NCBI GenBank assembly: GCA_963580285.1
Contig: OY757012.1
Coordinates: 168,566,652 to 168,630,651 of the forward strand
Length of the DNA stretch: 64,000 nucleotides
Source of the DNA: Lucinisca nassula
Lineage: Eukaryota > Mollusca > Bivalvia > Lucinida > Lucinidae
Direction of reading: 5' to 3'
Both the position numbers and the translations under genes were made by a program. Below are positions 40,717 to 53,000 of this stretch, piece after piece (the first letter of the stretch is position 1; the number at the start of each line of letters is the position of its first letter). Under the pieces are notes generated by a model that had not been told where the DNA came from, did no database searches, and worked only from the letters and a program-made list of their open reading frames with translations.

Positions 40717-41173
40717 ACGCATACTGTGACCAAGGACCACCACTCTAATCATCCCTGATCTTGAATTAGCTGCCCTTAATGGATGTGAAAAATGGTTTTG
40801 GGCCGGTTTCTCTTTTGCTATATGGAATATCTTGATGCTCTTTTGCAGATATATAAAACACTAAAGGAAGAATGTTATGGCCAAGGACAATCATTCTGCC
40901 AGTTTTGGTTCTTGACTAAGAGATTGAGCACCTTTTCCATTAGCACTTATGTTACTGTTTGTTCTGAGCCTTGCTTTGCATTGTTTGTGCATCTCTAAAA
41001 AATTCTGAGGACTTAAGTACAGTGTCAATTTGATATACAAATCCGTCAAGCACAGGATGGTTATTCCATTTTTGTATTAAATGTAAGAATCAATGTTAAA
41101 ATATGTGGATAAAATATAAAACTGATATAAGATGCAAGACTAAGACACAGACTATTTGACTGCAAATAATCCA

Positions 41174-41403
41174 TTAACCCATTTAGTACTGGAAACCCCA
41201 AAACGGGTACCAGGGCAAACAGTGCAGGCCCAGATCAGACGCCGCAGAACGCGGCATCTGATCAGGGCCTCCACTGTTTGCTAAAAGTTCAGTCATTTTC
41301 CAAATTAATTTTGAAGAAAATATAACCTGACACCACTAAATTTTGAAATGGACTCCTGCTATATATAGGGAGGAAGATTCCATTTGGTACAAAAAGCGTA
41401 AAG
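41174..41403. mobile_element. FB4 fold-back MITE, intact
   Basis: TTAACCCATTTAGTACTGG and, at the far end, CATTTGGTACAAAAAGCG; core GCCCAGATCAGACGCCGC with GCGGCATCTGATCAGGGC. Confidence 0.82.
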
Positions 41404-41565
41404 TATTCATTCTAGAAAGGGTAAAAATCATTATCTTGTTCAACAAATCTGCTTACATGTTCAGGTTGGCAGACTATTCGTGCCTTTTGCTACATAAGTC
41501 TCCATGCTTACAATGTGATGTCCATGCTTTTGCAGAGTGCCCCACAAAACATCTTTTTCTCAAGT

Positions 41566-41795
41566 ACCATATTTACCCTAAATATTCTGACACTTATAAT
41601 CGTTACCATACTTTTTCTAAAATTTGAACAAGTACAACTTAATACCCAATTTTGTGTGTAGAAATAATTTGAACAAGACAACATACTACCCAATTTTGTG
41701 TGTAGAAATAGATTGATGTGTGGCAATCAGTGGCTCTCATCTGGGTTTACAATGCTTGCTCAGGCCTCTCTGTCGGAATATATACGATAATAAAG
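41566..41795. mobile_element. FB3 fold-back MITE with internal duplication
   Basis: TACCATATTTACCCTAAATA, then CCCAATTTTGTGTGTAGAAA twice (41652 and 41692), a decayed core (GGCTCTCATCTGGGTTTAC) and GCTTGCTCAGGCC. 41800-42080 has no clear feature besides the short CATGGTTGTTTCAAACTC motif. Confidence 0.65.
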
Positions 41796-42083
41796 TGTAC
41801 AGTTACAGATATTAACTGTTAAAGGATTTCATCCGGGATCCATTTTACATATGAAAGGGAGTTTTTGATGATAGGTCCGATTTTTTTCATAAATATTTTC
41901 TGGGTTTTCATTAGAACTCTCACTGAGGCAAGTCTCATTTGTACCAATAACACTCTATACAAGAAAGATTGCAGAAAATTACAGTGAAACTTAATGGCTT
42001 GAACACTGATAACTCCTTTACCATGGTTGTTTCAAACTCTCTCTTGAGTCCCTGGAGAATTTTTCCCATAGCGCCAGATATTC

Positions 42084-42524
42084 TTAACCCTTCTCTTGCT
42101 GAATATTCAGTTTAGCCACACCCATTTCTGTCTATCAGCCAATCAAATGACTTGATGTAATTTATTGCTACAAATTAATAAACTAAATGCCAAACAGTGT
42201 AGATCCTGATCAGATGGCTTCTTCAAAAGCCATCTGATCTGGATCTACACTGTTTCCAAAGATAGGCATTGTCGTGAACAGCAAGATAAGGGTTAATCCT
42301 TTTTGTACCAAATTGGAATCTTCCTCCTCATATATAGCAGGAGTCCATCTCCAAATTTAGGGGTGACAGGTTGTGGTAGCTTCAAAAATGATCTGGAAAA
42401 TGGCTGAACGTTCTGCAAATAGTGTAGGCCCTGATGAGACGCCGCGTTCCGCGGCATCTCATCTGGGCCTGCACTGTTTGCCAAATACCCGTTTTGGGGT
42501 TTCCGGTACTAAATGGGTTAAACA
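42084..42524. mobile_element. FB1 and FB4 MITEs sharing one TTAA
   Basis: FB1 is 42084-42296 (TTAACCCTTCTCTTGCTG to CAGCAAGATAAGGGTTAA) and FB4 is 42293-42524 (TTAATCCTTTTTGTACCA to TACTAAATGGGTTAAA). The TTAA at 42293-42296 belongs to both. Cores keep the A/T mismatch: GATCCTGATC vs CTGATCTGG, and CCCTGATGAGACGCC vs CATCTCATCTGGG. Confidence 0.83.
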
Positions 42525-43378
42525 GTGAAATTCTGCTATTAAGACCATCTAAAATTAAGACTAATTCTGCTTTAACCCTTTCCCACTCAGATACGTGTTT
42601 TTACGTGTCTGCACCCCCCCCCCCCATTTTAAGCCCCAGAAGCACCTAAAATCTGCATTTCTACCCCTGGATAGTTATGTTTGCTTTAGGATTTGTTGGG
42701 CAAAAAAGTGACCTGTTTTTTTGCGCGCCTCCCCACTAAAAAATATTCTGGGGGGATTGAAGGGGGGCGATGCCCCCATCACATCCCGAAAAATTTTGGG
42801 TGTATGGCCCAACCGGCCGCTAAAATTTATATCTGAGGGAGTCTGGGGTCAAAAAAGCCTAAAAACTGATGCTGATAAAACATGCTGCAAACAGTGAAAA
42901 TGGCCAGTGCCAAACACCTTAATTGTTGCCTTGACAGCTATGTGAAGATTTAAATGTGCTCAAAAATTCATGTGAAAACACACTTTTTGCCAACTTTGAG
43001 ATGCCCCCTCTTTGCCATGACAACAATGATCAAGTCATGAAAGGTTGCATTTGAAAGCCTACTGCCCAATGAACATTCATACCGAGTTTGGTGTAAAACA
43101 GGCCATCCATTATGAAACAATGGCTAGTTGAAGTTGCTGTCAGGTGCAACACTGTGAAAATCGGCCAAATTCACAAAATCCCTGAGTGGTAAAGGGTTAA
43201 AATGCTTATTTAATAGGTTGCAGTTATTGTTTCTTTGTGTTTTCTGCATACAGTGTCCTCTGGTCAGAGACCACCTTTGGGACTATTCAAAAGTGGTCTT
43301 AAAGACCACTTTTGAATAGTCCCAAAGGTGGTCTTAATATCGTAATTTTGCTGTATTTAATAAAGGAATTTTACTGTA
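42524..43378. mobile_element. FB7 MITE interrupted by a TTAA element
   Basis: Left end ACAGTGAAATTCTGCTATTA; right end AATATCGTAATTTTGCTGTA. Hairpin GGACTATTCAAAAGTGGTC / GACCACTTTTGAATAGTCC at 43277-43325. The left part is separated from the rest by the element at 42572-43200. Confidence 0.78.
42572..43200. mobile_element. ~630 bp TTAA-bounded element with ~18 bp inverted ends
   Basis: Ends TTAACCCTTTCCCACTCAG and CTGAGTGGTAAAGGGTTAA, one mismatch. No palindromic core. The inside has a C12 run (42606), a GGGGGATTGAAGGGGGGCG stretch and no open frame of note. TTAA ends and CCC/GGG tips resemble FB1, so it may use the same transposase. Confidence 0.8.
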
Positions 43379-43676
43379 CTTAAGATAATTTAGGCAGTAT
43401 TTTCTTATTTAATCTTGAAAAGGTATGTTGTGCTTGCTCATTGGATCACATCAATGAGGTACACACATATTTTTATTTCACAGAAGATTAAGAAACTGTT
43501 AACAGTATCTCTCCAGATCTGGCACTATAAATAACCCTCAGTGGCCCGAACTACTCCTATCTTGAACGCATTTTCATTGTCCCAAAAGTGTTCAGACCAC
43601 TGAAGTATGACTGTATCCCTGAACTGTCATCAAATACTTCCTTTATCTCTGTCTGTATATAACACACACAAATGTG

Positions 43677-43889
43677 TTAACCCTTATCTTGCTGTTCATG
43701 ACAACCCCTATCTTTGCAAACAGTGTAGATCCAGATCAGATGGCTTCTGAAGAAGCCATCTGATCAGGATCTACACTGTTTGGCATTCAATTTATGAATT
43801 TTTAGCAATAAATTACATCAAGTAATTTGATTGGTTGATAGACAGAAATGGGTGTGGCTTAAATGAATATTCAGCAAGAGAAGGGTTAA
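43677..43889. mobile_element. FB1 MITE in the ENT 3' untranslated region
   Basis: TTAACCCTTATCTTGCTG to CAGCAAGAGAAGGGTTAA with an intact palindrome at 43718-43783. On the minus strand it starts four bases after the ENT stop codon, so the gene's 3' UTR must contain it. Confidence 0.9.
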
Positions 43890-43893
43890 GTTT

Positions 43894-44002
43894 CTATAGG
43901 GATTTAATGAGCCCTAGTGAGAATAAACTTCCTAGAAAGAGACCACCAGTAAGAAACAAAGACAATATGGCACCAGTTGACTCGGCATACTCATCTGTCA
44001 CA
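43894..44002 (-). CDS. SLC29A: ENT last exon (helix 11), possible NAGNAG acceptor
   Basis: Encodes VTDEYAESTGAILSLFLTGG and LFLGSLFSLGLIKSL, then TAG at 43896-43894. The acceptor region reads TATTACAGCAG: using the second AG starts at 44002 (chosen), using the first adds one Ser and starts at 44005. AESTGAI corresponds to AETAGAI in human ENT1. Confidence 0.92.
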
Positions 44003-47000
44003 CTGCTGTAATACAGAAAATAACATGTATTTAACAGATAATTAACATTATCATTATATACAGAAAAGTAGGGAGTTTTTTTGTTTGTTTGATTTGAGGT
44101 ACAAAGGCACTTTAATTCCCCTATTTTTGCTCACAAGCATAGACATTGGGCACTCATTAGAACCACCTCAATGAGGCAGTTCTAACGAGCACCCACATTC
44201 TATGTTTGGAGCAGAAACATGGTGGGGGTTGTGTCCTTAAAAATAAGGTCAAGGTCATCAAACTCTAATGGCTGTTTTCCCCCATCATAGTGATGTAACC
44301 ATGCGAGTTTGGACAGAATCAATCATTAGGATCAGGAGATATAGTGCTTCAAACAGATAACATGATAGAAATGGCTATGTTCAAGGAGCAAAAAAGTATA
44401 AAAAGTACATATCTGTGAAGTTTCATGAAAATATCTAAAATGGTATCAGAGTTATGGAGTAGCGGACTCGAAACTGATAGCAATAGCTATATTCAAAGGG
44501 CAATAACTCCAAAAGTAGGAAAATCAGAGTTATGGTTTGTATGTTCTGCACGTCGTCTCATGGTGCTCTACATATCTGTGAAGTTTCATGGAAATATCTC
44601 AAATGATATAGAAGATATTGAGCGGACATGAACGATGATAGAAATGGCTGTGTTCAATGTTTAAAGGGTAACAACTCCAAAAGTAGGAAAATCAGAGTTA
44701 TGGTTCATATGTTCTGCACTTCATCTCATAGTACTCTACATACCTGTGAAGTTTCATGAAAATATCTTAAATGGTATCAGAGTTATGGAGTGGACACGAA
44801 ACTATGAGGCGCTGGCGGACGGACGCATGGACAGACACTCAAAACTTCGGAGGGTATAACATAATACCCCGTCATTTTCTGAATAGCGGGGCATAATGAC
44901 ATTATAAGGAAAACAAGAGGGCGATGATGGCCCTGGATCGCTCACCTGATCCATATTGTACAAATAAATTGTAGGCAACATATGGTAGAGTAGAGGGTTT
45001 GAGCAATTTTGGTTGACCCAAGGAGGTTTTTATAATTTTAGCCATCTTTTTCATCCAAGCACAATGGGTTTAGCAATTTTGGAAGAGGATCACCCAAGGA
45101 ATACTCCTGTGACATCACATGAACAAGTCCATGAAATGAAGACCCCCTAAACCCCACTCCATATAGATAAAACTGGGGTTTAAGGGGTATACATTATTTT
45201 CTTATTTCTACTCCAAGACATAGGTTGTGGGTACTCATTAGAACGGCTTCAATGAGGCAGTTCTTACGAGCACCAACAACCTATGTTTTGAGCCTTGATA
45301 AGAAAATATCATGGATTTTCATCAGAAAAGTTGCCATTTTGGAGATATGAAAAATGCACTATGTCACACCGGTGTGTTATCATAACGAAATTAATTTGAA
45401 ATCCATCCACTGGTTAAGCAGTAGAAGTTATTTACAAGTTTTTTCTATTATTAGCTCTAGCGGCCACCTTTTTCTTCCAAGCAGAATTGTTTGAACAATT
45501 TTAATAGAGGGTCACCCATGAAACATTCCTGTGAAATTATATCGAAATCCATCCACTGGTTAAGGGCCAGAAGTCGTTTTTTCTATTTTTAGCCCTGGTG
45601 GCCATCTTGTTAAGCTGAGCAGAGCAATTTGAGCAATTTTGGTAGAGGGTCCAACAAGGATCATTCTTGTGCAGTTTTTTCAAAATCCATCCAATAGTTA
45701 AGGAATAGAAGACTTTAAAAGATTTTTATACATGTATTTTTAGCTCTGGGGGCCATCTTTTTCATCTGAGCAGGACAGTTTGAGCAATTTTAATTGAGGG
45801 TCACCCAAGGTACATTCCTGTAAAATTATTTTGAAATACATTCACTGGTTAAGAAGAAGAAGTCGTTTAAAGGTTTTTCTATTTTTAGCTCTGGTGGCCA
45901 TCTTGTTCATCCAAGCGTAACGGTTTGCGCAATTTTGGTAGAGGGTCACCCAAGGAACCTTCCAGTGAAATTAATTCAAACTCCATGCCTTGGCTAAGTA
46001 GGAGAAGCCTTTTAAAGGTTTTCCTATTTTTAGCTCTGGCGGCCATCTTATTCACCCGAGCGGAACGATTTGAGCAATTTTGGTAGAGGGTCACCCAAAG
46101 AACATTCCTATGAAATTATTTTGAAATCCATCCACTTGTTAAGGAGAACCCTTTAAAAGGTTTTTCTATTTTTAGCTCTGGCAGCCATCTTGTTCATCCG
46201 AGCGTAATGATTTGAGCAATTTTGGTAGAGGGTCACCCAAGGAACATTCCTTTGAAGTTATTTTGAAATCCATTCACTGGTTACGGAGAAGAAGTCATTT
46301 AAAGGTTTTTCTATTTTGAGTTTGAGCAATTTTGGTAGAGAGTCACCCAAGGAACCTTCCAGTGAATTGTTTTCAAAATCCATGAACTGGTTAAGCAGAA
46401 GTCGTTTAAAGGTTTTTCTATTTTTAGCTCTGGTGGCCATCTTGTTCATCCGAGGGTAACGATTTGAGCAATTTTGGTAGAGGGTGACCCAAGGAACATT
46501 CCTGTGAAATTATTTTGTAATCTGTTCACTGGTTAAGAAGTCATTTAAAGGTTTTTCTATTTTTAGCTCTGGCCGCCATCTTGTTCACCCGATCAGAACA
46601 ATTTGAGCAATTTTGGTAGAGGGTCACCCAAGGAACATTCCTGTGAAATTGTTTCAAAATCTGTCCAGCAGTTTTGGAGAAGAAGTCGTTAACAGCAAAA
46701 GTTGACAACGGACGCACGCACGGACGGACGACGGACAAAGACCGATCACAAAAGCTCACCTTGAGCACTTCGTGCTCAGTTGAGCTAAAAAATAGTTTGA
46801 AAATGTATTTGTATTACATATCATTAAAGAATATAGTTCTTGAGAAGCGGACTTCAACATTAGGGTGAATGCTAGGGTTGAATAGTTCACTAAGTCAGTG
46901 AACCATGAAATGTAGGGTGAAAGCTAGGATTGACAGAAAAGCTCTCCATGAAATGTTGGACAAGGTGAACTAGACAAAAGTGCCCAGTGGGGCACGTATA

Positions 47001-50000
47001 CCCCCGGCCAGTGCCGAACTACAAAGGGAAATAACTCTAAAAGGCCTGACCCCTTGGCCCTTATTTTCTTTCCCACAATACAAGTAGTCATACTGATCAT
47101 GTGTGCAAAATTTCAAGTTTCTATGTGAAGCAGTTCCTGAGATATCTTTGACACAAAATAATTGTTGACGGACAGACAGACGGAAAAGACAAAAACTATA
47201 TACCCCCATGGCATACGCCGGGGGTATAAATATGGATGCCTGCATTAACCCTTTTAGAACAAAATGGAATCTTCCACCTTATATACAGCAGGAGTCAATT
47301 TCAAAATTTAGGGGTGTCAGGTTGTGTTTTCATCAAAATCTATTTTGAAAATGACTGAACTTTTAGCAAACAGTGGAGGCCCTGATCAGACGCCGCATTG
47401 TGCGGCGTCTGATCTGGACCTGCACTGTTTGCCAAGGTACCCTTTTTTGGGTTTCTGGTACTAAATGGGTTAAAGTTGTCATCCCTAGATGCAAGTTTAT
47501 ACTTAATATCATGAAGCTCTTATAGTCCTTGACAAATGGACTTGAACATTAGAGTCAAAGTTAGGGTTGTCACAAACATTTGATGGCTGGATGAATGACT
47601 GAACAGAAAGAAAACCAGCCTCTTATATCAGCCATACTTCAAGCAGCTGCAACAAAAACCCTTCACCATTCTTGCATCATAGTATTGATACCATAGGACA
47701 AAGGGGCCCACACTTTTTAAAGGAAAGAATTTGCTCTCCTAACAGTTGACCACCTTTTCAAAAATGGTAGAATTATCGTTTACCCTTAAGTACTGGCTGA
47801 TCAGGTTTTTGACAGTTTGAAATTCTGTCTGCTCATTTCTGACACATGATCAAACAGGTACCCTTTCCTAATTTTAAAACACCTAGCTTAGGCATCCCAG
47901 TTTTTACCCTATTGATTGATTTGAGGTTTAGTGTCCCCATCAACAATGTATACATCATTTTGGAGACTTTGCTTCCAATTTCGTGAGACTTTTACCCGAC
48001 ACTGAGTTGAAATGATATCTCAAGCCCTGTCGCCCAATGTAACCACTAGGGTTTATAAGCATGGACTGTCAAACTCGCACCACTTTGCCTGGGCAGGCTT
48101 AGATCCTCTTAGCGGTTTACCAGTACCCATGTGTGTGGTTGGTTTCAGCTCTGTGTGGAAGCATCATGCAGCCCATTTATTTCTTCCAAGCCCCATGGTG
48201 GGGGCCACACAAGCATTGAAGAAAATTTTTATAGCAAACAATATTTTCTTTCTTATTTTTCAATGAAAAAAGAAACTTGGCATTTCATGTGAATTGTCTG
48301 CCCAGGGGAATGGACAAACCTTCAGGGGAGGCAACTCTTCCAAAGGTATTTTTGTCTCCCATGTCTCCCATGCAGACTCTTAAAGGAAAGAATTTGCTTC
48401 TGAGGAGCATATTGTTTCCTTTATGAGTAGACCCCTTTTTCCTCGGGACAGAGTTTACTGAACAAGAGGCCCATTGGCCACAATGCTCACCAGAACTCAG
48501 GCGGACACTGCCCACAGGCAGCCATGTATGGTTTCAGATTTTAATTTATTGATTATAAAGTCTCCCAAACAAACCCCCATTTCAAAATGAGCACCCATGT
48601 GGACTCTGTATCTGAAATATTAGGCCTTTTATGAGGAGGAAGGATGAGACATGGACCCAACAGAGCCCTGAATGGTATCACTGAATCCATCTTATCATAA
48701 GGCACATGAATATATATGGTTTAGGGGTTGGGATGTGTACTGTTCCTGAGATATAAGGCCTTTTAAGCTGCGAAGGGGTTGGAGCATAGCCCTGGCAGAC
48801 CCCAGGAAAGCCAAGATTGTTGTCGCTGAATGTGTCGTATAATAAGGACCAAGAAAATATATTGTTTAGGGGTGGGGATATGAACAGTTTCCAAGATATG
48901 AGGCCCTCTTATGAAATGATGAGGAGAGGAATGGCCCCTGTGGACCACCAAGTTTGTGTGACTGAATGTGTCTAATCATAAGAAACAAGAATATATATGA
49001 TTATGAGGTGGCGATCTTAATGGTGTCTGAGATATATGGCCTTTTATGAAGTAGAGGCGTGGGCCATGGCATCAGCATGTTGCCCTAGCACATAGGCGCA
49101 TTGATGTGAGTGAATGAGTCTTATTATAGGGAACACAAATATACATATTTTAGGGGTGGGGATCTGAACAGTTTCTGAGATATATTGCATTTTATGAAGT
49201 GGAAGGGTGGGGCATAGCCCCAGCACACCCCCAGAGACCCCTAGGTTGGTATCACTGAATGTGTCTCATCATAAGGAACAAGAATATATATGGTTTAGGG
49301 TTGGGGGTTCTGAATGGTTTCCGAGATATTGAGCCTTTTACGAAGTGGAGGGGGTTGGGCATGGCCCGGGTACATCCCAGAGAACCCCCAGGTTGGTTTC
49401 AATGAATGGGTCTTATCATATGAAACAAGAATATATATGGTTTTGGGATGGGGATCTGAATGGTTTCCGAGACGTATCACCTTTTATGAAGTGGAAGGGT
49501 GGGGCACAGCCCCCGTGCGGCCCAGGAGACCCTTAGATTGGTATCACTGAATGGGTCTTATCATAAGGAACAAGAATTTATATGCTTTAGGGGTGGGGAT
49601 CTGAATGGTTTCTGAGATATTGGGCTTTTACTAAGTGCAGGGGGTGGGGCATAGCCCTAGCACATCCTAGGGGACCCCTCGATTGGTGTCACTGAATGCG
49701 TCTTTTCATAAGAAACAAGAATATACATGGTTTTGGGGTGGGGATCTGAAGGGTTTCTGAGATATATCACCTTTTATGAAGTGGAACAAGAATTTATATG
49801 GTTTAGGGGTGGGGATCTGAACGGTTTCTGAGATATTGGGCCTTTTATGAAGTGGAGGGGTCGGGCATAGCCCCCCGTGCGGCAAGGGAGACCCTAAGGT
49901 TGGTATCACTGAATGCGTCTTATCATAAGGAACAAGAATTTAAATGGTTTAGGGGTGGGGATCTGAACGGTTTCTGAGATATTCAGCCTTTTACGAAGTT

Positions 50001-53000
50001 GAGGGGGTGGGGCATAAGCCCAGCCACATCCTAGGGGACCCTCAGATTGGTGTCACTGAATGCGTCTTATCATAAGAACAAGAATATATATAGTTTAGGG
50101 GTGGGGATCTGAATGGTTTCTGAGATATATGGCATTTATGAAGTGTAAGGGTGGGGCATGGTCCCAGCGCACCCCAGAGAGACCCCAATGTTGGTATCAC
50201 TGAATGTGTCTTATGGTTTAGGGGTGGGGATCTCAATGGTTTCTGAGATAAATGGCATTTTATGAAGTGGAGGGGGTGGGGCATGTCCCCGGCACATCCC
50301 GGGGGGACCCCAAGGTTAGTGTCACTTAATGCATCTTAGCATAAGGAACAAGAATATATATAGTTTAGGGGTGGGGATCTGAATGGTTTCTGAGATAAAT
50401 GGCATTTTATGAAATAGAGGGGGCAGGGCATGACCCCAGCACATCCCGGGGGACCCCCAGGTTGGTGTCACTTAATGCATCTTATCATAAGGAACAAGAA
50501 TATATATGGTTTAGGGGTTGGGATCTGTAAGGTTTCTGAGATATAAGGCATTTTATGAAGTGGAGGGGGCGGGGCATGGCCCCGGCACAACCTAGGGGAC
50601 ACCCAGGTTGACATAAAAGCATATGGCTGAGAGAAGTTTACTCAAGGAACATGTTTATGTATGTTTTGTAAAAATATCTGCAATGACTTGGCAGTAAATG
50701 CCATTTTTCAGTTTTCCCCATTATAAGTCAATGGAAACTCTAATAAGTTGCCATAGCAACAAAACTAAAAGGCCAAATTTCATAAAAAAACACAAAACCT
50801 GTAAAGGCAAATATGATGAATATTTTCATAAAGTCTCAGCCTCCTAGAGCATATGGTTTCTGAGGAGATGATTTTTTAAGTATTTTTGTCTATTTTTTGC
50901 ATTTTGGTTTCCATGGCAACCAATAAAAATGAGCAGAAGGCTTAAAATCATACAGCAGATAGTAGACTGCCTATGGAACATTTCTATGAAAGTTTTTCTC
51001 AAAATATCTGCAGAGGCTTGGCAGTAAATGCCATTTTTCAATTTTCCCCATTATAAGTCTATGGAAACTACAAGTTGCCATGGCAACCAAACTAATGAGC
51101 CGATTTTGATAAAAAACACAAACTTTCAATCCCCCAGCCCAAGGATGCTACAGATAAAATTTGGGCCCAATCGGCCCAGTGGCTTCAGAGGAGATGTCGT
51201 TTGAAAGTGTTGACGCCAGACGACGACGGACGACGACGGACAACTGCCTATCCTATAAGCTCCCCCGGAGCCTTTGGCTCTGGTGAGCTTAAAAAGGAAC
51301 AGTAAATCCCGAAAGATGTCTCCCTTTGAAAAATGGCGGAAAAGTCTGCCAGGTGTTCCAAATATGCTTAAGGTAATAAGAGAATGGATACATGAACAGA
51401 CATTATAATGTTTGTCTTTTTTTCGGAAGAGGAGGGAGACAAGTTTTGTGACTTCCTGTTTCTTTCCCAGAATACTGAACCCCTGCAAAATAGGGTCTTT
51501 TGTTGGGAATGGGGGGTGGGGAGGACAAGATTATTTCACTCATATCGAGCCGATCATTAGACAGAGGTAGGCCCAGAGAAAAACCACCTGACCTTCTGTT
51601 GCAGAACTTGGCATCTCACATGTGACCAACAAAATAGCGTCTACTTTTAAAGGTCATACATGTACAGCCATAGACCCAATGAACAAGAGACAAATACTTT
51701 TTTCCCTTAAAACATAAAATGCATACCTTGCTCCATACATCATAGAGAGTGTGCTGAAATATCCGTTTGTTAGTCCGATTAGGAGAATAAACACAACAGG
51801 GAAGATATCACTATTGAACACTGCTGTATCAGTGCGAGGTTGGGCATTGCACAACATCAGTAGGGGAATAAATATCACGCGTAATATACACAGGATTAAT
51901 AAACAGTTCGGTCTTCCATGGGCTGGCTGAAACAGATAAAAAGAAAAGTTTTCATAGCTGGCTCCAGATGAGGATTAGAACTAAGACTAATAAACGCTCT
52001 GCATGCTGGGTATTTGTTTTTCAGCATACAACATTTTCACGTATTTTTCTAATTTTTCCCGTAAAACAGAATTTGAGATTTCATGCAAATTGTCTCTTAT
52101 GGAGACAATTTGCAAAAGGAGACAATTTGCATGAGATGTCAAATCCTGTTTTGTGGGAAAAATAAGAAAAAATATCAACAATTTGTCATCTACTGAATTG
52201 TCCAAGACAGTGGTAAAAGGTTGGGAGATAACTGTTTCTTTGTTGTATAAAGCATTTTAACAAGTGAGTGAGTGAGTGAGTGAGTGAGTGTTTGATTTTT
52301 ACCTCCCACCAAAGCTAAGGTCATACTGAGACGGGACCTCGGTTTAAAGACTCATCTGAAAGTCTGGGGAAGCCCGGGATGGATCCTGCGATCCCTGGTT
52401 TACAAGGCAAGTAGCGTAACCACTACACCATGGAGGCTTCTATTTTAACAAGTGAATACAACATATGTTTCTAAGGAGGAAAATTATCCCTTAAACCTCA
52501 CCATGTTGAGAAGCCTCCGTGGTGCAGTGGTTACGCTACTCGCCTTGTAAACCAGGGATCGCAGGATCGATCCCGGGCTTCTCCAGACTTTTGGATGAGT
52601 CTTTAAACCGAGGTCCCGTCTCCGTATGACCTTAGCTGTTGGTGGGACGTAAAACTAAAACTCACTCACTCACCATGTTGAACCTGGATATATCCCTTTA
52701 TGAAAACAGTATAGCTACAGATCAGCTGGGTTCAGAAGCCAGCTGATGCTGATCAGGTTCTATACTGTTTTTCATTCTGCTGAATCCATGGTAAAAATTG
52801 AAATCATGTAAAACAAAAGACTGAAAATTGGGGAGGAGTGACTGTGTAGCATACTCAGCATGGTGATGGTTAATTATACTCCTTACCTCTCCTCAACTGG
52901 AGCTATGATTTTACATGTCAACAAGTTGTGCCAAACCATATAAACAGGAATCAGTTTTCAAAGCTGTTAGATCACACTGACCAGCTGGGTTCAGTTGTTC

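Larger units (their letters stand above)
38933..41175 (+). repeat. Direct duplication; one copy interrupted by a HINE-like element
   Basis: Copy 1 is 38933-39042 plus 40149-40290; copy 2 is 40917-41175, uninterrupted. Both carry AGAGATTGAGCACC, CATTAGCACTTATGT, AAAATTCTGAGGACTT, then GATATACAAAT, TAAGAATCAATGTTAAAA and GCAAATAATCCATTAA. Between them at 40380-40790 lies a degenerate HINE-type unit with a SINE-D. Confidence 0.85.

Noticed and set aside
51126..51488. 120-residue minus-strand open frame
   Set aside because: It crosses the boundary between the HINE-like element and FB5, so it is a chance fusion of repeats.
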